Below the pieces are notes generated by a model. That model was not told the DNA's origin, ran no database searches, and worked only from the letters and a program-made list of their open reading frames with translations. The position numbers and the translations under genes are program-made. A DNA stretch of 64,000 nucleotides, from the NCBI GenBank assembly GCA_964456515.1, contig CAYVZP010000001.1, positions 30,437-94,436 on the forward strand, written 5' to 3'. This DNA comes from Azoamicus sp964456515 (GTDB lineage Bacteria; Pseudomonadota; Gammaproteobacteria; UBA6186; Azoamicaceae). Of this stretch, positions 31,227 to 41,405 are shown piece after piece. Every line of letters begins with the position of its first letter. The stretch's first letter is position 1.

Positions 31227-33889
31227 ATAAAATATATGATCATACTGATTTAAATAAAAATTGGCAAGTTGTATGGAAAAAAAAAAAACAATTTTTACCA
31301 AATTATAATAATAATAATAAATATTGTATCACAATTCCGCCGCCAAATATAACAGGTAAATTACATATGGGGCATGCATTTCAATGTACATTAATGGATA
31401 TTTTAATAAGATATTATAAAATGAATGGTTATTGTACTTTATGGAAACTTGGCACAGATCATGCTGGCATTGCTTCTCAAATATTAATTGAACAAAAATT
31501 TAAATGTAATAATAAAAGTACATTACAGAAATATAGTTTAAAATGGAAAAAACGTGGTATTATTAAAATAAAAAACCAAATAGATAATTTAGGTTTTTTA
31601 GTTAATTGGAATACAAGTCGATTTACACTTGATAAACATTTTTGTTATGCTGTAAAAACAGCATTTATTAAATTATATAATGAAAAATTAATATATAAAT
31701 CAAAAAAAATAGTAAATTGGGATACAAAATTAAAAACTGCTATATCAGATTTAGAAACAATATATAAAAAAACTACATCACAATTATTTTATATAAAATA
31801 TAAAATTCATAATTCAAATAATAATATTATTATTGCAACAACAAGACCGGAAACAATTTTTGCTGATACAGCTATAGCAATTAATCCTAATGATATACGA
31901 TATAAACATTTAATTAATAAAAAAATTATTGTTCCAATAATAAATAAAATAATACCTATAATAGTAGATGAGGCTGTTGATATAAATTTTGGGACAGGTT
32001 GTTTAAAAATTACTCCTGCGCATGATTTCAGTGATTTTGAAATAGGTCAAAAACATCAGTTACCTATAATAAATATATTTAATAAAAATGGTACGCTTAA
32101 TCAAAATGCGTCAAAACATTATATCAATTTAACTATAGAAATCGCTAAAAAAAAAATCGTTAATGATTTAACGCAGGCTGATTTAATATATAAGGTAGAA
32201 ACATATGAAAATAAAATACCTTATGGAGATAGAAGTGGAAGTATAATTGAACCACTGTTAACAACACAATGGTATATAAAAACCAAACCATTAATTTTAC
32301 CAGTAAAAAATATTATTCAAAATGATAAAATAAAAATAATACCAATTAAGTGGAAAAAAATATTCATAGATTGGATAAATAATATTAAAGATTGGTGTAT
32401 AAGTAGACAAATATGGTGGGGGCATAAAATACCAATATGGTATGATACACATGATAATGAATATGTTGGTCAAAATATACAACATATTATACAAAAATAT
32501 AATTTAGATAAGACAATTGTGTTAAGGCAGGATGTAAATATATTAGATACGTGGTTTTCTTCAGCTTTATGGCCGTTTGCAAGTTTAGGATGGCCAAAAA
32601 ATAGTATAGAATTTAAATGTTTTTATCCAACAAATACACTTATAACTGGTTTTGATATAATATTTTTTTGGGTTATAAGAATGATAATGTTTAGTATTAA
32701 ATTTACAAATCAAATACCATTTAAAGAAATTTATGTTCATGGATTATTAAGAGATCATAAAGGAACTAAAATGTCGAAGACAAAAGGCAATGTAATAGAT
32801 CCAATGGATATAATAAATGGTATAAGTAAAAAAGATTTAATAAAAAAACAAATAACAAATTTAATGACAGATAAAGTAAAAAAAGATATTATTAATAACA
32901 TTAATACATCCTTTCCGGCAGGCATTAAGGCGTATGGCAATGATTCGTTAAGATTAATGTTATCTTCAATTTCAACTGATAGCATGTCTTTAAAAATAGA
33001 TTTAAAAAAATTTGATAAATATAAAAATTTTTGTAATAAAATATGGAACGCGTCAAAATTTTTAATTTTTGTTATAAGTGCTAATGATGTTGACATATTT
33101 AATAGACATACGTTATATGATACCTGGATTAATTTAGAATGGGATTTATTAAAAAAAAAAATTAAAATAAATATAGAACAACGGAATTTTTTTTTAGCAA
33201 ATAATAATATATATAATTTTTTTTGGAATGAATTTTGTGATTGGTATATAGAAATAACAAAAATTTTATATAAATTAAATAAATATCGATATAATAATAA
33301 AAAAAATATTAAAAAAATATTTAAAGAATTTTTAATATTATTACATCCATTTGCGCCGATAATAACTGAGGAAATATGGTATAATATATATGATAAACAT
33401 CAAAACATATTATTTCAAAACTATCCTGTTTCAAAACATATAAGTAATATTATAATAATAAAAAAAATAATAAAATTAAAAAATATATGTACTATAATTA
33501 GAAAAAATAAACAAATAATTGTTAAAAATAATAAATTATCATTATTTTTTAAAACATATTATGATTTAAATCAATTTGAATACATTCAAACAGTAATAAA
33601 AAAAATATTAAAAATTAACAATATTATATTTTCAAAAAATATATTATATAATAATAATTATAATTTTAAAATATCAAATGATATATTAATTATAATAAAA
33701 AATTATATTAAAGCTAATGAAACCATTAAATTAAAACAAATAAATAAAATATTAAAACAAATTAAAGGTATAGAAACCACTTTGCAAAATAAATTGTTTA
33801 TACAGAATGTAGATAAAAATATAATAAATAAAAAAATAATTAAAGTAGAACAACTTAAAATTAAAATTAATAATATTAAAAACACATAA
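31223..33889 (+). CDS. valS: Valyl-tRNA synthetase
   Basis: 888 residues (951 in E. coli). The class I signature PPPNITGKLHMGH ends with the HIGH motif at 48-51. The editing domain contains TTRPETIFADTAIAINP and PAHDFSDFEIGQKH. KMSKTKGNVIDP begins near residue 516. The C-terminal coiled coil that binds tRNA is still present (IKANETIKLKQINKILKQI). No tRNA-Val gene lies in the window. The gene is convergent with the amino-acid permease 11 bp away. Confidence 0.97.
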   Translation: MNKIYDHTDLNKNWQVVWKKKKQFLPNYNNNNKYCITIPPPNITGKLHMGHAFQCTLMDILIRYYKMNGYCTLWKLGTDHAGIASQILIEQKFKCNNKSTLQKYSLKWKKRGIIKIKNQIDNLGFLVNWNTSRFTLDKHFCYAVKTAFIKLYNEKLIYKSKKIVNWDTKLKTAISDLETIYKKTTSQLFYIKYKIHNSNNNIIIATTRPETIFADTAIAINPNDIRYKHLINKKIIVPIINKIIPIIVDEAVDINFGTGCLKITPAHDFSDFEIGQKHQLPIINIFNKNGTLNQNASKHYINLTIEIAKKKIVNDLTQADLIYKVETYENKIPYGDRSGSIIEPLLTTQWYIKTKPLILPVKNIIQNDKIKIIPIKWKKIFIDWINNIKDWCISRQIWWGHKIPIWYDTHDNEYVGQNIQHIIQKYNLDKTIVLRQDVNILDTWFSSALWPFASLGWPKNSIEFKCFYPTNTLITGFDIIFFWVIRMIMFSIKFTNQIPFKEIYVHGLLRDHKGTKMSKTKGNVIDPMDIINGISKKDLIKKQITNLMTDKVKKDIINNINTSFPAGIKAYGNDSLRLMLSSISTDSMSLKIDLKKFDKYKNFCNKIWNASKFLIFVISANDVDIFNRHTLYDTWINLEWDLLKKKIKINIEQRNFFLANNNIYNFFWNEFCDWYIEITKILYKLNKYRYNNKKNIKKIFKEFLILLHPFAPIITEEIWYNIYDKHQNILFQNYPVSKHISNIIIIKKIIKLKNICTIIRKNKQIIVKNNKLSLFFKTYYDLNQFEYIQTVIKKILKINNIIFSKNILYNNNYNFKISNDILIIIKNYIKANETIKLKQINKILKQIKGIETTLQNKLFIQNVDKNIINKKIIKVEQLKIKINNIKNT

Positions 33890-33900
33890 TAAGAAAAGTG

Positions 33901-35271
33901 TTATTTTTTTTTTAAAATAAATATTATTGATGGTAACATTAACAGTATAAAAGATGCAGATAATAATAAAATATATATTTTTTTATCTATAATATTAATG
34001 TTTGCGGGTTGTATATAAGAAATAAAAAATGTAAATATACACATTGAAATACCTAACCATGAAAACAAATTAAGAAAAGGTACTTTATATGGCCGTTTAA
34101 TGTGAGGATATTTTTTTCTTAATTTTATAATAGATAAAAATATAATACTATACATAAATACTGCAAATTGTGCAGATAAACATATAAAGACCCATATTAA
34201 TCCATTTATATTATTAATAAATATAAAAAAAATAATAGATAAACTGCTGCCAACAATTGCTTGAAAAATTAATAATCTTACAGGTATATTTTTATTATTA
34301 GTAATTTTAAAATATTTAGGTAAAAATCCATCATTAGATGTTACAAACATGCCTTTAATTGGCCCCATAATCCAAGTATTCATTCCAGATATAGAGCCTA
34401 TTAATAATAATACACTTAAAATAGGTATAATAAAAAAAATATTATTTTTAATAAAAAACACTTTTAATGCCTGAATAACGCCAGACGCTAATGATATTTC
34501 GTTTTTCGGAACAACAATAGATATAGATAGTGATCCAAGTAAATAAATTAAAAATATTATTATTGCTGATATTATTACAGTTTTAGGAATATTAATTTTA
34601 GGATTATCTATAGCATGTGTATGAAATGATATAATTTCTATTCCAGATATACCTAATAAAATACCAGAAAAAAAAACTAAATTATTTAAATTAAAATCAG
34701 GTATTAATGACTTTACATTAAATGTAATATTAATTTCATTGTCATTTAACACCCAAATAATACCAAATAAAATAATCAAAAGTATTGGAATGATAGTTCC
34801 GATTATTACACCTATAGAACTTAACATAGATGAGATTTCTATACCATAACAATTTATATAAGTTAAAATCCAGAAAATTAAAATAATTCCAATAATAAAA
34901 AAATAATAATTATTTTCTAAATTAGGAAAAAATGGTGACAATGCATGAGATAGCATGGCAATTATAAAAATTAACATTGTAGGAAACCATATAATACTTT
35001 CCATCCAATATGCCCACATTACAACAAAACCTACAGATTTACCATAAGCTTTTTTTATCCAATAATAACAACCTTCATCTGAAGGCCATGTTGAACTTAA
35101 TTCCGCAATAACCATAGATATAGGTATAAAAAAAAAAAGCATGGCAATTAAAAGAAAAAAAATTAACGATAATCCAACTTCTGCAAATAATGGTAAACTT
35201 TTTAAACTAACTACGGCAGAAATAGATAACATTACTAATTTAAAAACACCCATTTTTTTAGATTTTAACAT
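33901..35271 (-). CDS. Amino acid/polyamine permease, APC superfamily
   Basis: 456 residues with about twelve predicted membrane helices. It starts with the APC pattern MGVFKLVMLSISAVVSLKSLPLFAEVG and continues with LSSTWPSDEGCYYWIKKAYGKSVGFVVMW, which resembles the glutamate/GABA antiporter and related permeases of intracellular gammaproteobacteria. GILLGISGIEIISFHTHAIDNPKINIPK in the middle is the helix 6 substrate region. Specificity cannot be deduced. I use the ATG at 35271; a GTG codon at 35280 is an alternative. It lies 33 bp downstream of the antiporter gene on the same strand. In a symbiont with few biosynthetic genes it is a likely amino-acid importer. Confidence 0.88.
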   Translation of the reverse strand: MLKSKKMGVFKLVMLSISAVVSLKSLPLFAEVGLSLIFFLLIAMLFFFIPISMVIAELSSTWPSDEGCYYWIKKAYGKSVGFVVMWAYWMESIIWFPTMLIFIIAMLSHALSPFFPNLENNYYFFIIGIILIFWILTYINCYGIEISSMLSSIGVIIGTIIPILLIILFGIIWVLNDNEINITFNVKSLIPDFNLNNLVFFSGILLGISGIEIISFHTHAIDNPKINIPKTVIISAIIIFLIYLLGSLSISIVVPKNEISLASGVIQALKVFFIKNNIFFIIPILSVLLLIGSISGMNTWIMGPIKGMFVTSNDGFLPKYFKITNNKNIPVRLLIFQAIVGSSLSIIFFIFINNINGLIWVFICLSAQFAVFMYSIIFLSIIKLRKKYPHIKRPYKVPFLNLFSWLGISMCIFTFFISYIQPANINIIDKKIYILLLSASFILLMLPSIIFILKKK

Positions 35272-35304
35272 ATATTTCACTTTATTAAATTAATATAAAA
35301 ATAA

Positions 35305-36540
35305 TTATCTTTTTCTACGTAAATATTTTTTGATAACATGACTTATTGACATACCTTGCACCATCATAGAAAAAATAACCACAGCATATGTAATGCTAAC
35401 TAAAAAATCATGATAAATGCCTTCTATACTTAAAGCTAAAGCTATGGAAACCCCGCCTCTTAAACCACACCATGTTAATATATTTAATAATTTAAAATTT
35501 AACATTCTAAAATAAGTTAATCCATAAATAGGAATAAGTATACTTAACCATCTGCCAAATAGTGCTATAAATATAGATACAAAAACAGATAACAAGGTAT
35601 ATATATCAAATCTAATACCTATAAATTCTAATCCTATTAAAACAAATAAAATAGCATTTAATACTTCATCTAACAATTCCCAAAAGGAGCATAATCGTAT
35701 CATGGTATCTTCAGTCATTTCGCCTTTTTTTATCATATTGCTTATAACCAATCCAGCGCTGGCCATACATATAGGTCCAGATACTTCAAAAATATAATGT
35801 GATATGTAATATCCTCCAGAAACTAATCCAAGTGTAAAAATGATAGTTATTTCTGGATCATTTACATTTCTTAATAAAATAGCGCTAAAATATCCTATAA
35901 TTAATCCTAAAATCAAACCACCAACACCTTGTCTAAAAAAATAAAACACCATTGTATCTAAAGATAAATCTGTATTTTTGCCATACGCTAAACTTAATGC
36001 AACAAAAAATAAAACTATTCCCATTCCATCATTAAATAACGCTTCGCCAGCTATTTTTAATTCCAATGATTTAGGCGCTTTAATTATTTTTAATATTCCT
36101 AGTACAGCTATAGGATCAGTTGGTGAAATTAATGCACCAAAAACAAAACAATAATAAAATGGTAGATTTATACAAAAAATTTGAGTTAACACATATAAAC
36201 AATACCCAATAAATAATGTTGAAAATATAACACTAAAGGTAGCTAAATATGTTATTAACGTTTTATATCTAGATAATTCAATTACATTAACATGCAATGA
36301 GCCGGCAAATAATAAAAAACTTAACATGCCATGTAAAAATGTGTCATTAAATTTAACACCAATAAATACATTACCGCTAATATTAAATCCTATTTTAGTA
36401 CCAACAATCATAAACAATGATAAAAAAAGTGTTATAATAGTAATTCCTATAGATTTAGGTAATTTTACATAACGATAATTTATATAACTAGAAATAGCTG
36501 TTAAAGTGATTAATACCCCAGCTAATTTAAATCCTATCAT
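35305..36540 (-). CDS. Na+/H+ antiporter, CPA1 (NhaP) family
   Basis: 411 residues with about eleven to twelve predicted membrane helices. Family hallmarks: FGALISPTDPIAVLGILK, the ion-binding Asn-Asp pair in ELKIAGEALFNDGMGIVLF, and LTWCGLRGGVSIALALS. Such proteins exchange sodium (or potassium) for protons and regulate cytoplasmic pH and ion balance. It shares its orientation with the downstream permease, so the two could be cotranscribed. Together with the H+-pyrophosphatase and bc1 complex it shows that the membrane carries an ion gradient. A K+/H+ specificity cannot be excluded. Confidence 0.9.
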   Translation of the reverse strand: MIGFKLAGVLITLTAISSYINYRYVKLPKSIGITIITLFLSLFMIVGTKIGFNISGNVFIGVKFNDTFLHGMLSFLLFAGSLHVNVIELSRYKTLITYLATFSVIFSTLFIGYCLYVLTQIFCINLPFYYCFVFGALISPTDPIAVLGILKIIKAPKSLELKIAGEALFNDGMGIVLFFVALSLAYGKNTDLSLDTMVFYFFRQGVGGLILGLIIGYFSAILLRNVNDPEITIIFTLGLVSGGYYISHYIFEVSGPICMASAGLVISNMIKKGEMTEDTMIRLCSFWELLDEVLNAILFVLIGLEFIGIRFDIYTLLSVFVSIFIALFGRWLSILIPIYGLTYFRMLNFKLLNILTWCGLRGGVSIALALSIEGIYHDFLVSITYAVVIFSMMVQGMSISHVIKKYLRRKR

Positions 36541-36717
36541 CTTGTTTAACCTTTGAATGATAAATAATTTATAGGTATTGTTGGTGATATTGATAATGTG
36601 TAATTTATAGTGGAAAATAAAAAAATTGAAAAAATAATTAAAATAATTAAAATAATTATATTATTTTTTCTAATATTACTTGCTTTTTATTTTATTTTTT
36701 ATTAAAATTTTTATCAA

Positions 36718-36794
<77 letters not shown>

Positions 36795-36821
36795 TTATTA
36801 TTTTTAAATTCATAAAATCAT

Positions 36822-37835
36822 ATGATGAGTAAAATAATTCATTTAAAACCAATAGTTGATGATATTTCAGAAGAAAATTCTGTTTCCACAAATATTATAT
36901 ATACTACAATTAAACAAGCTATATTACACGCCACTAAAGCTAAATATAAATTATTGAATATAAATGTAAATATAAATAATGTAAATGGCATATATAATGT
37001 ATATGCAATATATGATATAATAAATATAAATAAATATAATATTTCAATAAAAAAATCTTTTAAAAAAATTAAAATAACTAATTTATTAAATGATAATTAT
37101 CAAAAAGAAATATATTTATCTAATTTTAAACGACAAAACATTGATCCAGCTAAGAAAATTATAATTAATAAAATAAGATCTTTTAAAAAAAAATTTCAAT
37201 TAGATAATTTTCATAAAAATACTATAATAGGTATAGTGAAAAAACAAACAATGTATTCATTGATAATTGATATAAATCATGATATATATGGTGTGATACA
37301 TAAAAATGATTTAATTCCATATGAACATTTTAAAATTAATGATAAAATTAAAGCATGTGTTAAAGAAATTTTAAATCATAAAACTGATAGTATAATTTAT
37401 TTAAGTAGGGTATGTAATAATATGCTTTTTAATTTATTAAAATTGGAAGTGCCTGAAATTAATGAAAACATAATACATATTAAGAATATAGTACGAAATC
37501 CAGGACTAAGATCTAAAGTATCAATAATAAGTCATCATAAACAATTAAATCCAGTTGGTATATGTTTAGGAATAAGAGGTTCTAGAATTAAAAATGTGTC
37601 TAATGAATTAAATAAAGAAAAAATTGATTTAATAATATGGAATAAAAATATAATAAAATATGTTTTAAATATGTTTTATAATATAATAATAAACACAATT
37701 GAAATAAATGTTAAAACAAAATTTATTAAAATAATAATAAATAAAATAAATATACCAAAAGCGATTGGTAAAGCTGGTCAAAATATAAAACTATTAAATA
37801 GATTAACAAATTGGAAAATAAAAGTAATAAGTTAA
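36822..37835 (+). CDS. nusA: Transcription termination/antitermination factor NusA, minimal form
   Basis: 337 residues against 495 in E. coli. The N-terminal RNA polymerase-binding domain (about 1-125), S1 domain (about 130-200) and the two KH domains (NPVGICLGIRGSRIKNVSNEL and PKAIGKAGQNIKLLNRLT) are present. The two C-terminal acidic repeats, which bind lambda N and the alpha CTD in E. coli, are missing, as in many other bacteria. Two adjacent ATG codons (36822 and 36825) are possible starts. RimP, normally upstream, is not encoded between tRNA and nusA. infB follows after 90 bp without a visible gene. Confidence 0.93.
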   Translation: MMSKIIHLKPIVDDISEENSVSTNIIYTTIKQAILHATKAKYKLLNINVNINNVNGIYNVYAIYDIININKYNISIKKSFKKIKITNLLNDNYQKEIYLSNFKRQNIDPAKKIIINKIRSFKKKFQLDNFHKNTIIGIVKKQTMYSLIIDINHDIYGVIHKNDLIPYEHFKINDKIKACVKEILNHKTDSIIYLSRVCNNMLFNLLKLEVPEINENIIHIKNIVRNPGLRSKVSIISHHKQLNPVGICLGIRGSRIKNVSNELNKEKIDLIIWNKNIIKYVLNMFYNIIINTIEINVKTKFIKIIINKINIPKAIGKAGQNIKLLNRLTNWKIKVIS

Positions 37836-37925
37836 ATAAAGTAATAATTATTTTTTTATTAATTTTTCAATTTGCTAAATTTATAAAAACTTTAAACTTT
37901 AAACTCTTAACTTTTAATATAAATT

Positions 37926-39413
37926 ATGATTAAAAAAAAAAATTATAGATCGCCAATAATAACTGTTGTTGGCCATATAGATCATGGAAAAACAACGTTT
38001 TTAAATTATATAAACAATAATAAAAAAATGGTAAAAGAACATGGTGGTATAACACAACATATTAAATCGTATTATATAAATACCAAATTTGGTAATATGA
38101 CATTTTTAGACACGCCAGGACATTTTGCTTTTAATAGTAATAGAGAAAATTGTATAAAAATTGCTGATATTGTTTTATTGATAATTTCAATAACTGATGG
38201 AATTAAACCACAAACAATTGAATCAATAAATTTAATAAAAAAATTTAAAAAACCGACAATAATAGCATTAAATAAAATAGATAAAAGTAATGATGCTGGA
38301 GAACAAGAAAAAATTATTTTAAATAATTTAATAGCAGAAAAATTAGTTCCAGAAAAATGGGGTGGAGACGTAATAGTTTCGCTTATATCATCCAAAACAG
38401 GGAAAGGGGTGGACAATTTAATGGAAATGTTATATATACAATCAGAAATGTTAGAGCTTGAAATTAACACAAATGATAAAACTTATGGCATAATATTAGA
38501 AAATAAAATTGACACCGGAAAGGGTTTTATATCAACAATAATATTAAAAAATGGTTGTTTAGAAAAAGGTGGTATGATTAAAATAAATAATGTGGTCAGA
38601 AAGGTTAAAAATATATATGATACTAATAATAGTATAATATCTATGGCACGTGAATCTGTTCCAGTTAACATCATTGGATTAGATAAAGATGTAATTATAG
38701 GTGAAACATTTGAAATAATAATTAATTATAAAAAAACAAAAAAAATAAATGTAATACAAACCAATTCAATTACTAAAACAATTGATATATATGATCCAGA
38801 AACTGTTTTTCAAAACATTAATAACGATATTACTAAAATAAATGTAATAATTAAAGTTGATACACAAGGGTCTATGAATGCTATTAAAACATCATTAGAA
38901 AAATTGTCAACAAAAAAAATAAAAATAAATATAATAAAAATTGATATAGGTGATTTTAATACTTCAGATATAGATTTAGGGGTCATAACACATGCTTTTC
39001 TAATAGGTTTTAATGTAAAAAAAGATTCAAAAATTAAAAATATTATAAAAAAACAGTTAATTGAAATAAATATATTTCATGTAATATATGATATATTGAA
39101 CTTTGTAACAATTAAAATAAATGAAAATGAAAAATTGATAGAAGAAAATAATGTAATAGGTACCGCAATAGTTAAAAAAATATTTAACAATGAAACTTAT
39201 ATTATAGCAGGATGTTTAATAACAACTGGTGTTATTAAAAATAATTCAAAAATTAAAATAACGCGACAAAATAATATAATTCATGAAGGTTATATAAATT
39301 CAATAAAGATTTTAAAAAAAAACGTTTCATTAATTACACATGGACATGAATGTGGCATAACAATTAAAAATTTTAATAAAATTAAAATACATGATAAAAT
39401 AACAGTATATTAA
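37926..39413 (+). CDS. infB: Translation initiation factor IF-2, N-terminally reduced
   Basis: 495 residues against 890 in E. coli. The protein starts almost directly with the G domain: GHIDHGKTT at 16-24, GGITQHIKSY, DTPGHFAFNSN and NKIDK. Domains II, III and the fMet-tRNA-binding C-terminal domains follow. The whole N-terminal half, which binds the 30S subunit and IF-1 in E. coli, is missing. IF-2 recruits initiator tRNA, encoded just upstream. The start ATG is preceded only by AT-rich DNA, so a longer in-frame form is excluded. The stop overlaps the convergent zinc protein by 4 bp. Confidence 0.95.
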   Translation: MIKKKNYRSPIITVVGHIDHGKTTFLNYINNNKKMVKEHGGITQHIKSYYINTKFGNMTFLDTPGHFAFNSNRENCIKIADIVLLIISITDGIKPQTIESINLIKKFKKPTIIALNKIDKSNDAGEQEKIILNNLIAEKLVPEKWGGDVIVSLISSKTGKGVDNLMEMLYIQSEMLELEINTNDKTYGIILENKIDTGKGFISTIILKNGCLEKGGMIKINNVVRKVKNIYDTNNSIISMARESVPVNIIGLDKDVIIGETFEIIINYKKTKKINVIQTNSITKTIDIYDPETVFQNINNDITKINVIIKVDTQGSMNAIKTSLEKLSTKKIKINIIKIDIGDFNTSDIDLGVITHAFLIGFNVKKDSKIKNIIKKQLIEINIFHVIYDILNFVTIKINENEKLIEENNVIGTAIVKKIFNNETYIIAGCLITTGVIKNNSKIKITRQNNIIHEGYINSIKILKKNVSLITHGHECGITIKNFNKIKIHDKITVY

Positions 39414-39637
39414 TTTATATGATCTTTACAAAAAAATTTACCATTTGATAAATGAGCTTCAGATTTAGTTAAATAAATTTTACATTTATCACATTGGATC
39501 ATATTTAAAGAAGCTGTATTATTTGATGAATTTACATTATTTTTTTTTTGCTTATAAAAAGAAATAAATTTTAAAATAAAATTAAACAGCTGTACAACAA
39601 CAATGGATAAAATTATAAATATTAATGATTTAAACAT
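39410..39637 (-). CDS. Small membrane-anchored zinc-ribbon protein, PP0621-like
   Basis: 75 residues: one N-terminal membrane helix (about 4-28), a Lys/Asn/Ser linker, then C49-D-K-C52 and C70-K-D-H73, which could bind a metal. The layout matches the PP0621 family, small uncharacterised proteins of gamma- and betaproteobacteria. Function is unknown. Its stop overlaps that of infB, and prmC lies 31 bp upstream on the same strand. Survival of such a gene in a reduced genome suggests a real role in the envelope. Confidence 0.7.
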   Translation of the reverse strand: MFKSLIFIILSIVVVQLFNFILKFISFYKQKKNNVNSSNNTASLNMIQCDKCKIYLTKSEAHLSNGKFFCKDHIN

Positions 39638-39668
39638 ACAATTATTACCTTATAATGTGAAAATATAT

Positions 39669-40343
39669 TTATTTTTCGGAATAAGTTACTCTACATAAAT
39701 AATTATAATCTTTAAATGTATAGATATTAATAAAACCAATGAGTTTCATTAAATTTCTAATTAATTTAGATTGATTATAACCATGTTCTAAAATTAGCAC
39801 ACCATTTAAAATTAAAATATAATAACAGAAACATATTATTATAAAAATATCATATAAACCATAATTATTAGAACTTAATGAATATTTTGTTTTTTCATTT
39901 TTTTTAAAATAAAAATTAAAATTTTCTATAGATAAATATGGTGGATTAGAAAAAATGATATTATATTTTTTAATATTAAATAAAAAATAAGTCCAACTAC
40001 AACAAAAAGTATACAGATTTTTACAATTAATCTTTGAATTTATAAAACATAAATATTTTTTATCAAATGAGATAAAAATAAATTTCATGTTATTACATTT
40101 AAAAACATTATTAAAAAAACCAGAACCAAAACCAAGCTCAAGACATGTTGTTAAATTTTTTAAAAACAAAAAATTGTTTAATATATTTATTAATAAAACA
40201 CTATCATTACGTGGTAATAAAATAGGATAAAATATATTAATATTATAATTATTTATATATTTATTTTTAAATAAATAATTAATAAATATTCTAGCAAGTT
40301 TATTAAAATATAAGGAATGTAAAATTTTATATTTATCAAACAT
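39669..40343 (-). CDS. prmC: Peptide chain release factor N5-glutamine methyltransferase
   Basis: 224 residues against 277 in E. coli; the N-terminal substrate-recognition domain is shortened. The motifs FYPILLPRNDSVLLI (about 38-52), SAM-binding ELGFGSG (69-75) and catalytic NPPY (133-136) are present, and the C-terminal EHGYNQS is typical. PrmC methylates the Gln of the GGQ motif in release factors. It overlaps the upstream prfA by 8 bp, the usual gammaproteobacterial pair, which supports the identification although the sequence is diverged. Confidence 0.9.
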   Translation of the reverse strand: MFDKYKILHSLYFNKLARIFINYLFKNKYINNYNINIFYPILLPRNDSVLLINILNNFLFLKNLTTCLELGFGSGFFNNVFKCNNMKFIFISFDKKYLCFINSKINCKNLYTFCCSWTYFLFNIKKYNIIFSNPPYLSIENFNFYFKKNEKTKYSLSSNNYGLYDIFIIICFCYYILILNGVLILEHGYNQSKLIRNLMKLIGFINIYTFKDYNYLCRVTYSEK

Positions 40344-41400
40344 TTATTAAACAATCTATAATTAAGTTTAATTTGCCATTCATAACATCTTTTAGTCTAT
40401 ATAAAGTTAAATTAATTCTATGATCGGTGATTCTATTTTTATTATAATTATATGTTCGTATTTTTTCTGATCTATCTCCAGATCCAACCATATTTTTTCT
40501 TTTGTTATCTAATATTTTTTTTTGTTTAATTTTTTGCCTGTCTAGTAATTTTGATGTCAATAAACTCATGGCACTATTTTTATTTTTATGTTGAGAACGT
40601 TCGTTTTGACATTCTACAACAATATTTGTTGGGATATGTGTTAATCTAACAGCAGAATCTGTCATATTTACATGTTGTCCACCAGCACCAGATGCTCTAT
40701 ATGTATCAACACGTATATCATTTATATTTATATTAATTTCATTTACGTTTTTAATTTCAGGTAAAATAGCAATGGTGCATGTTGACGTATGAACCTTTCC
40801 ATTGGTTTCAGTAATTGGAATTCTTTGTACTCTATGAATTCCAGATTCATGTTTTAAAAATTTAAAAACATTTTTACCTATAACTTGTAATACAATTTCT
40901 TTATAACCAGATACATTACCTTTATTATAACTCATAATATGATAAGTCCATTTAATATTATAGAAATAATTAATATACATTTTAAACAAATCTTCTGCAA
41001 AAATAGCTGATTCATTACCACCAGAAGCTGATCTAATTTCAATAAAAATTTTTTTATAATTCTCATTATCATCAGAAGATGTTTTTGATATAATAGATTC
41101 ATTAATACATTTTATAATGTCCTGTTTATTTTTTTCTAAAACAGTTAATTCTATTAAAATTAAATTTTTTATATTTATATCAATTTCTTCTGCATTTAAT
41201 TTTTTCAAATCATCAATATCAGTTATAATTTTTTTATAAGAAAAATAATTATGTAATTTTTTCTTTAATAAAGAATACTTTTTTAAAATTTTAGGATATT
41301 GAATGTCATGACATGTCTTTTTATTAGATAAAATATTGCATTCTATATTTTTATAAACAAGATAATCTTTTTCTAATTGATATAAAATATTATATATCAT
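40336..41400 (-). CDS. prfA: Peptide chain release factor 1
   Basis: 354 residues. The peptidyl-hydrolysis motif GGQ lies at 240-242 in RASGAGGQHVNMTDSAVRL. The codon-recognition motif of RF1, PxT, is present as P-I-T in HRVQRIPITETNG, so UAA and UAG are read. I use the ATG at 41400: AGG lies upstream, and the longer alternative at 41421 would overlap ung. GGQ is the substrate of PrmC encoded next. The N-terminal domain is diverged. Confidence 0.96.
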   Translation of the reverse strand: MIYNILYQLEKDYLVYKNIECNILSNKKTCHDIQYPKILKKYSLLKKKLHNYFSYKKIITDIDDLKKLNAEEIDINIKNLILIELTVLEKNKQDIIKCINESIISKTSSDDNENYKKIFIEIRSASGGNESAIFAEDLFKMYINYFYNIKWTYHIMSYNKGNVSGYKEIVLQVIGKNVFKFLKHESGIHRVQRIPITETNGKVHTSTCTIAILPEIKNVNEINININDIRVDTYRASGAGGQHVNMTDSAVRLTHIPTNIVVECQNERSQHKNKNSAMSLLTSKLLDRQKIKQKKILDNKRKNMVGSGDRSEKIRTYNYNKNRITDHRINLTLYRLKDVMNGKLNLIIDCLINV

Positions 41401-41405
41401 AAATA

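Noticed and set aside
33881..33913. A weak hairpin (AACAC/GTGTT) with a T-run between valS and the permease.
   Set aside because: The stem has only 5 bp and a 12-nt loop, and the T-run codes for the lysines at the permease C-terminus; chance is likely in such DNA.
36541..36717. The spacer between the Na+/H+ antiporter and initiator tRNA, with short AATTAAAAT repeats, examined for a hidden gene.
   Set aside because: No start-stop frame with protein-like composition and no RNA motif found; it probably holds only promoters.
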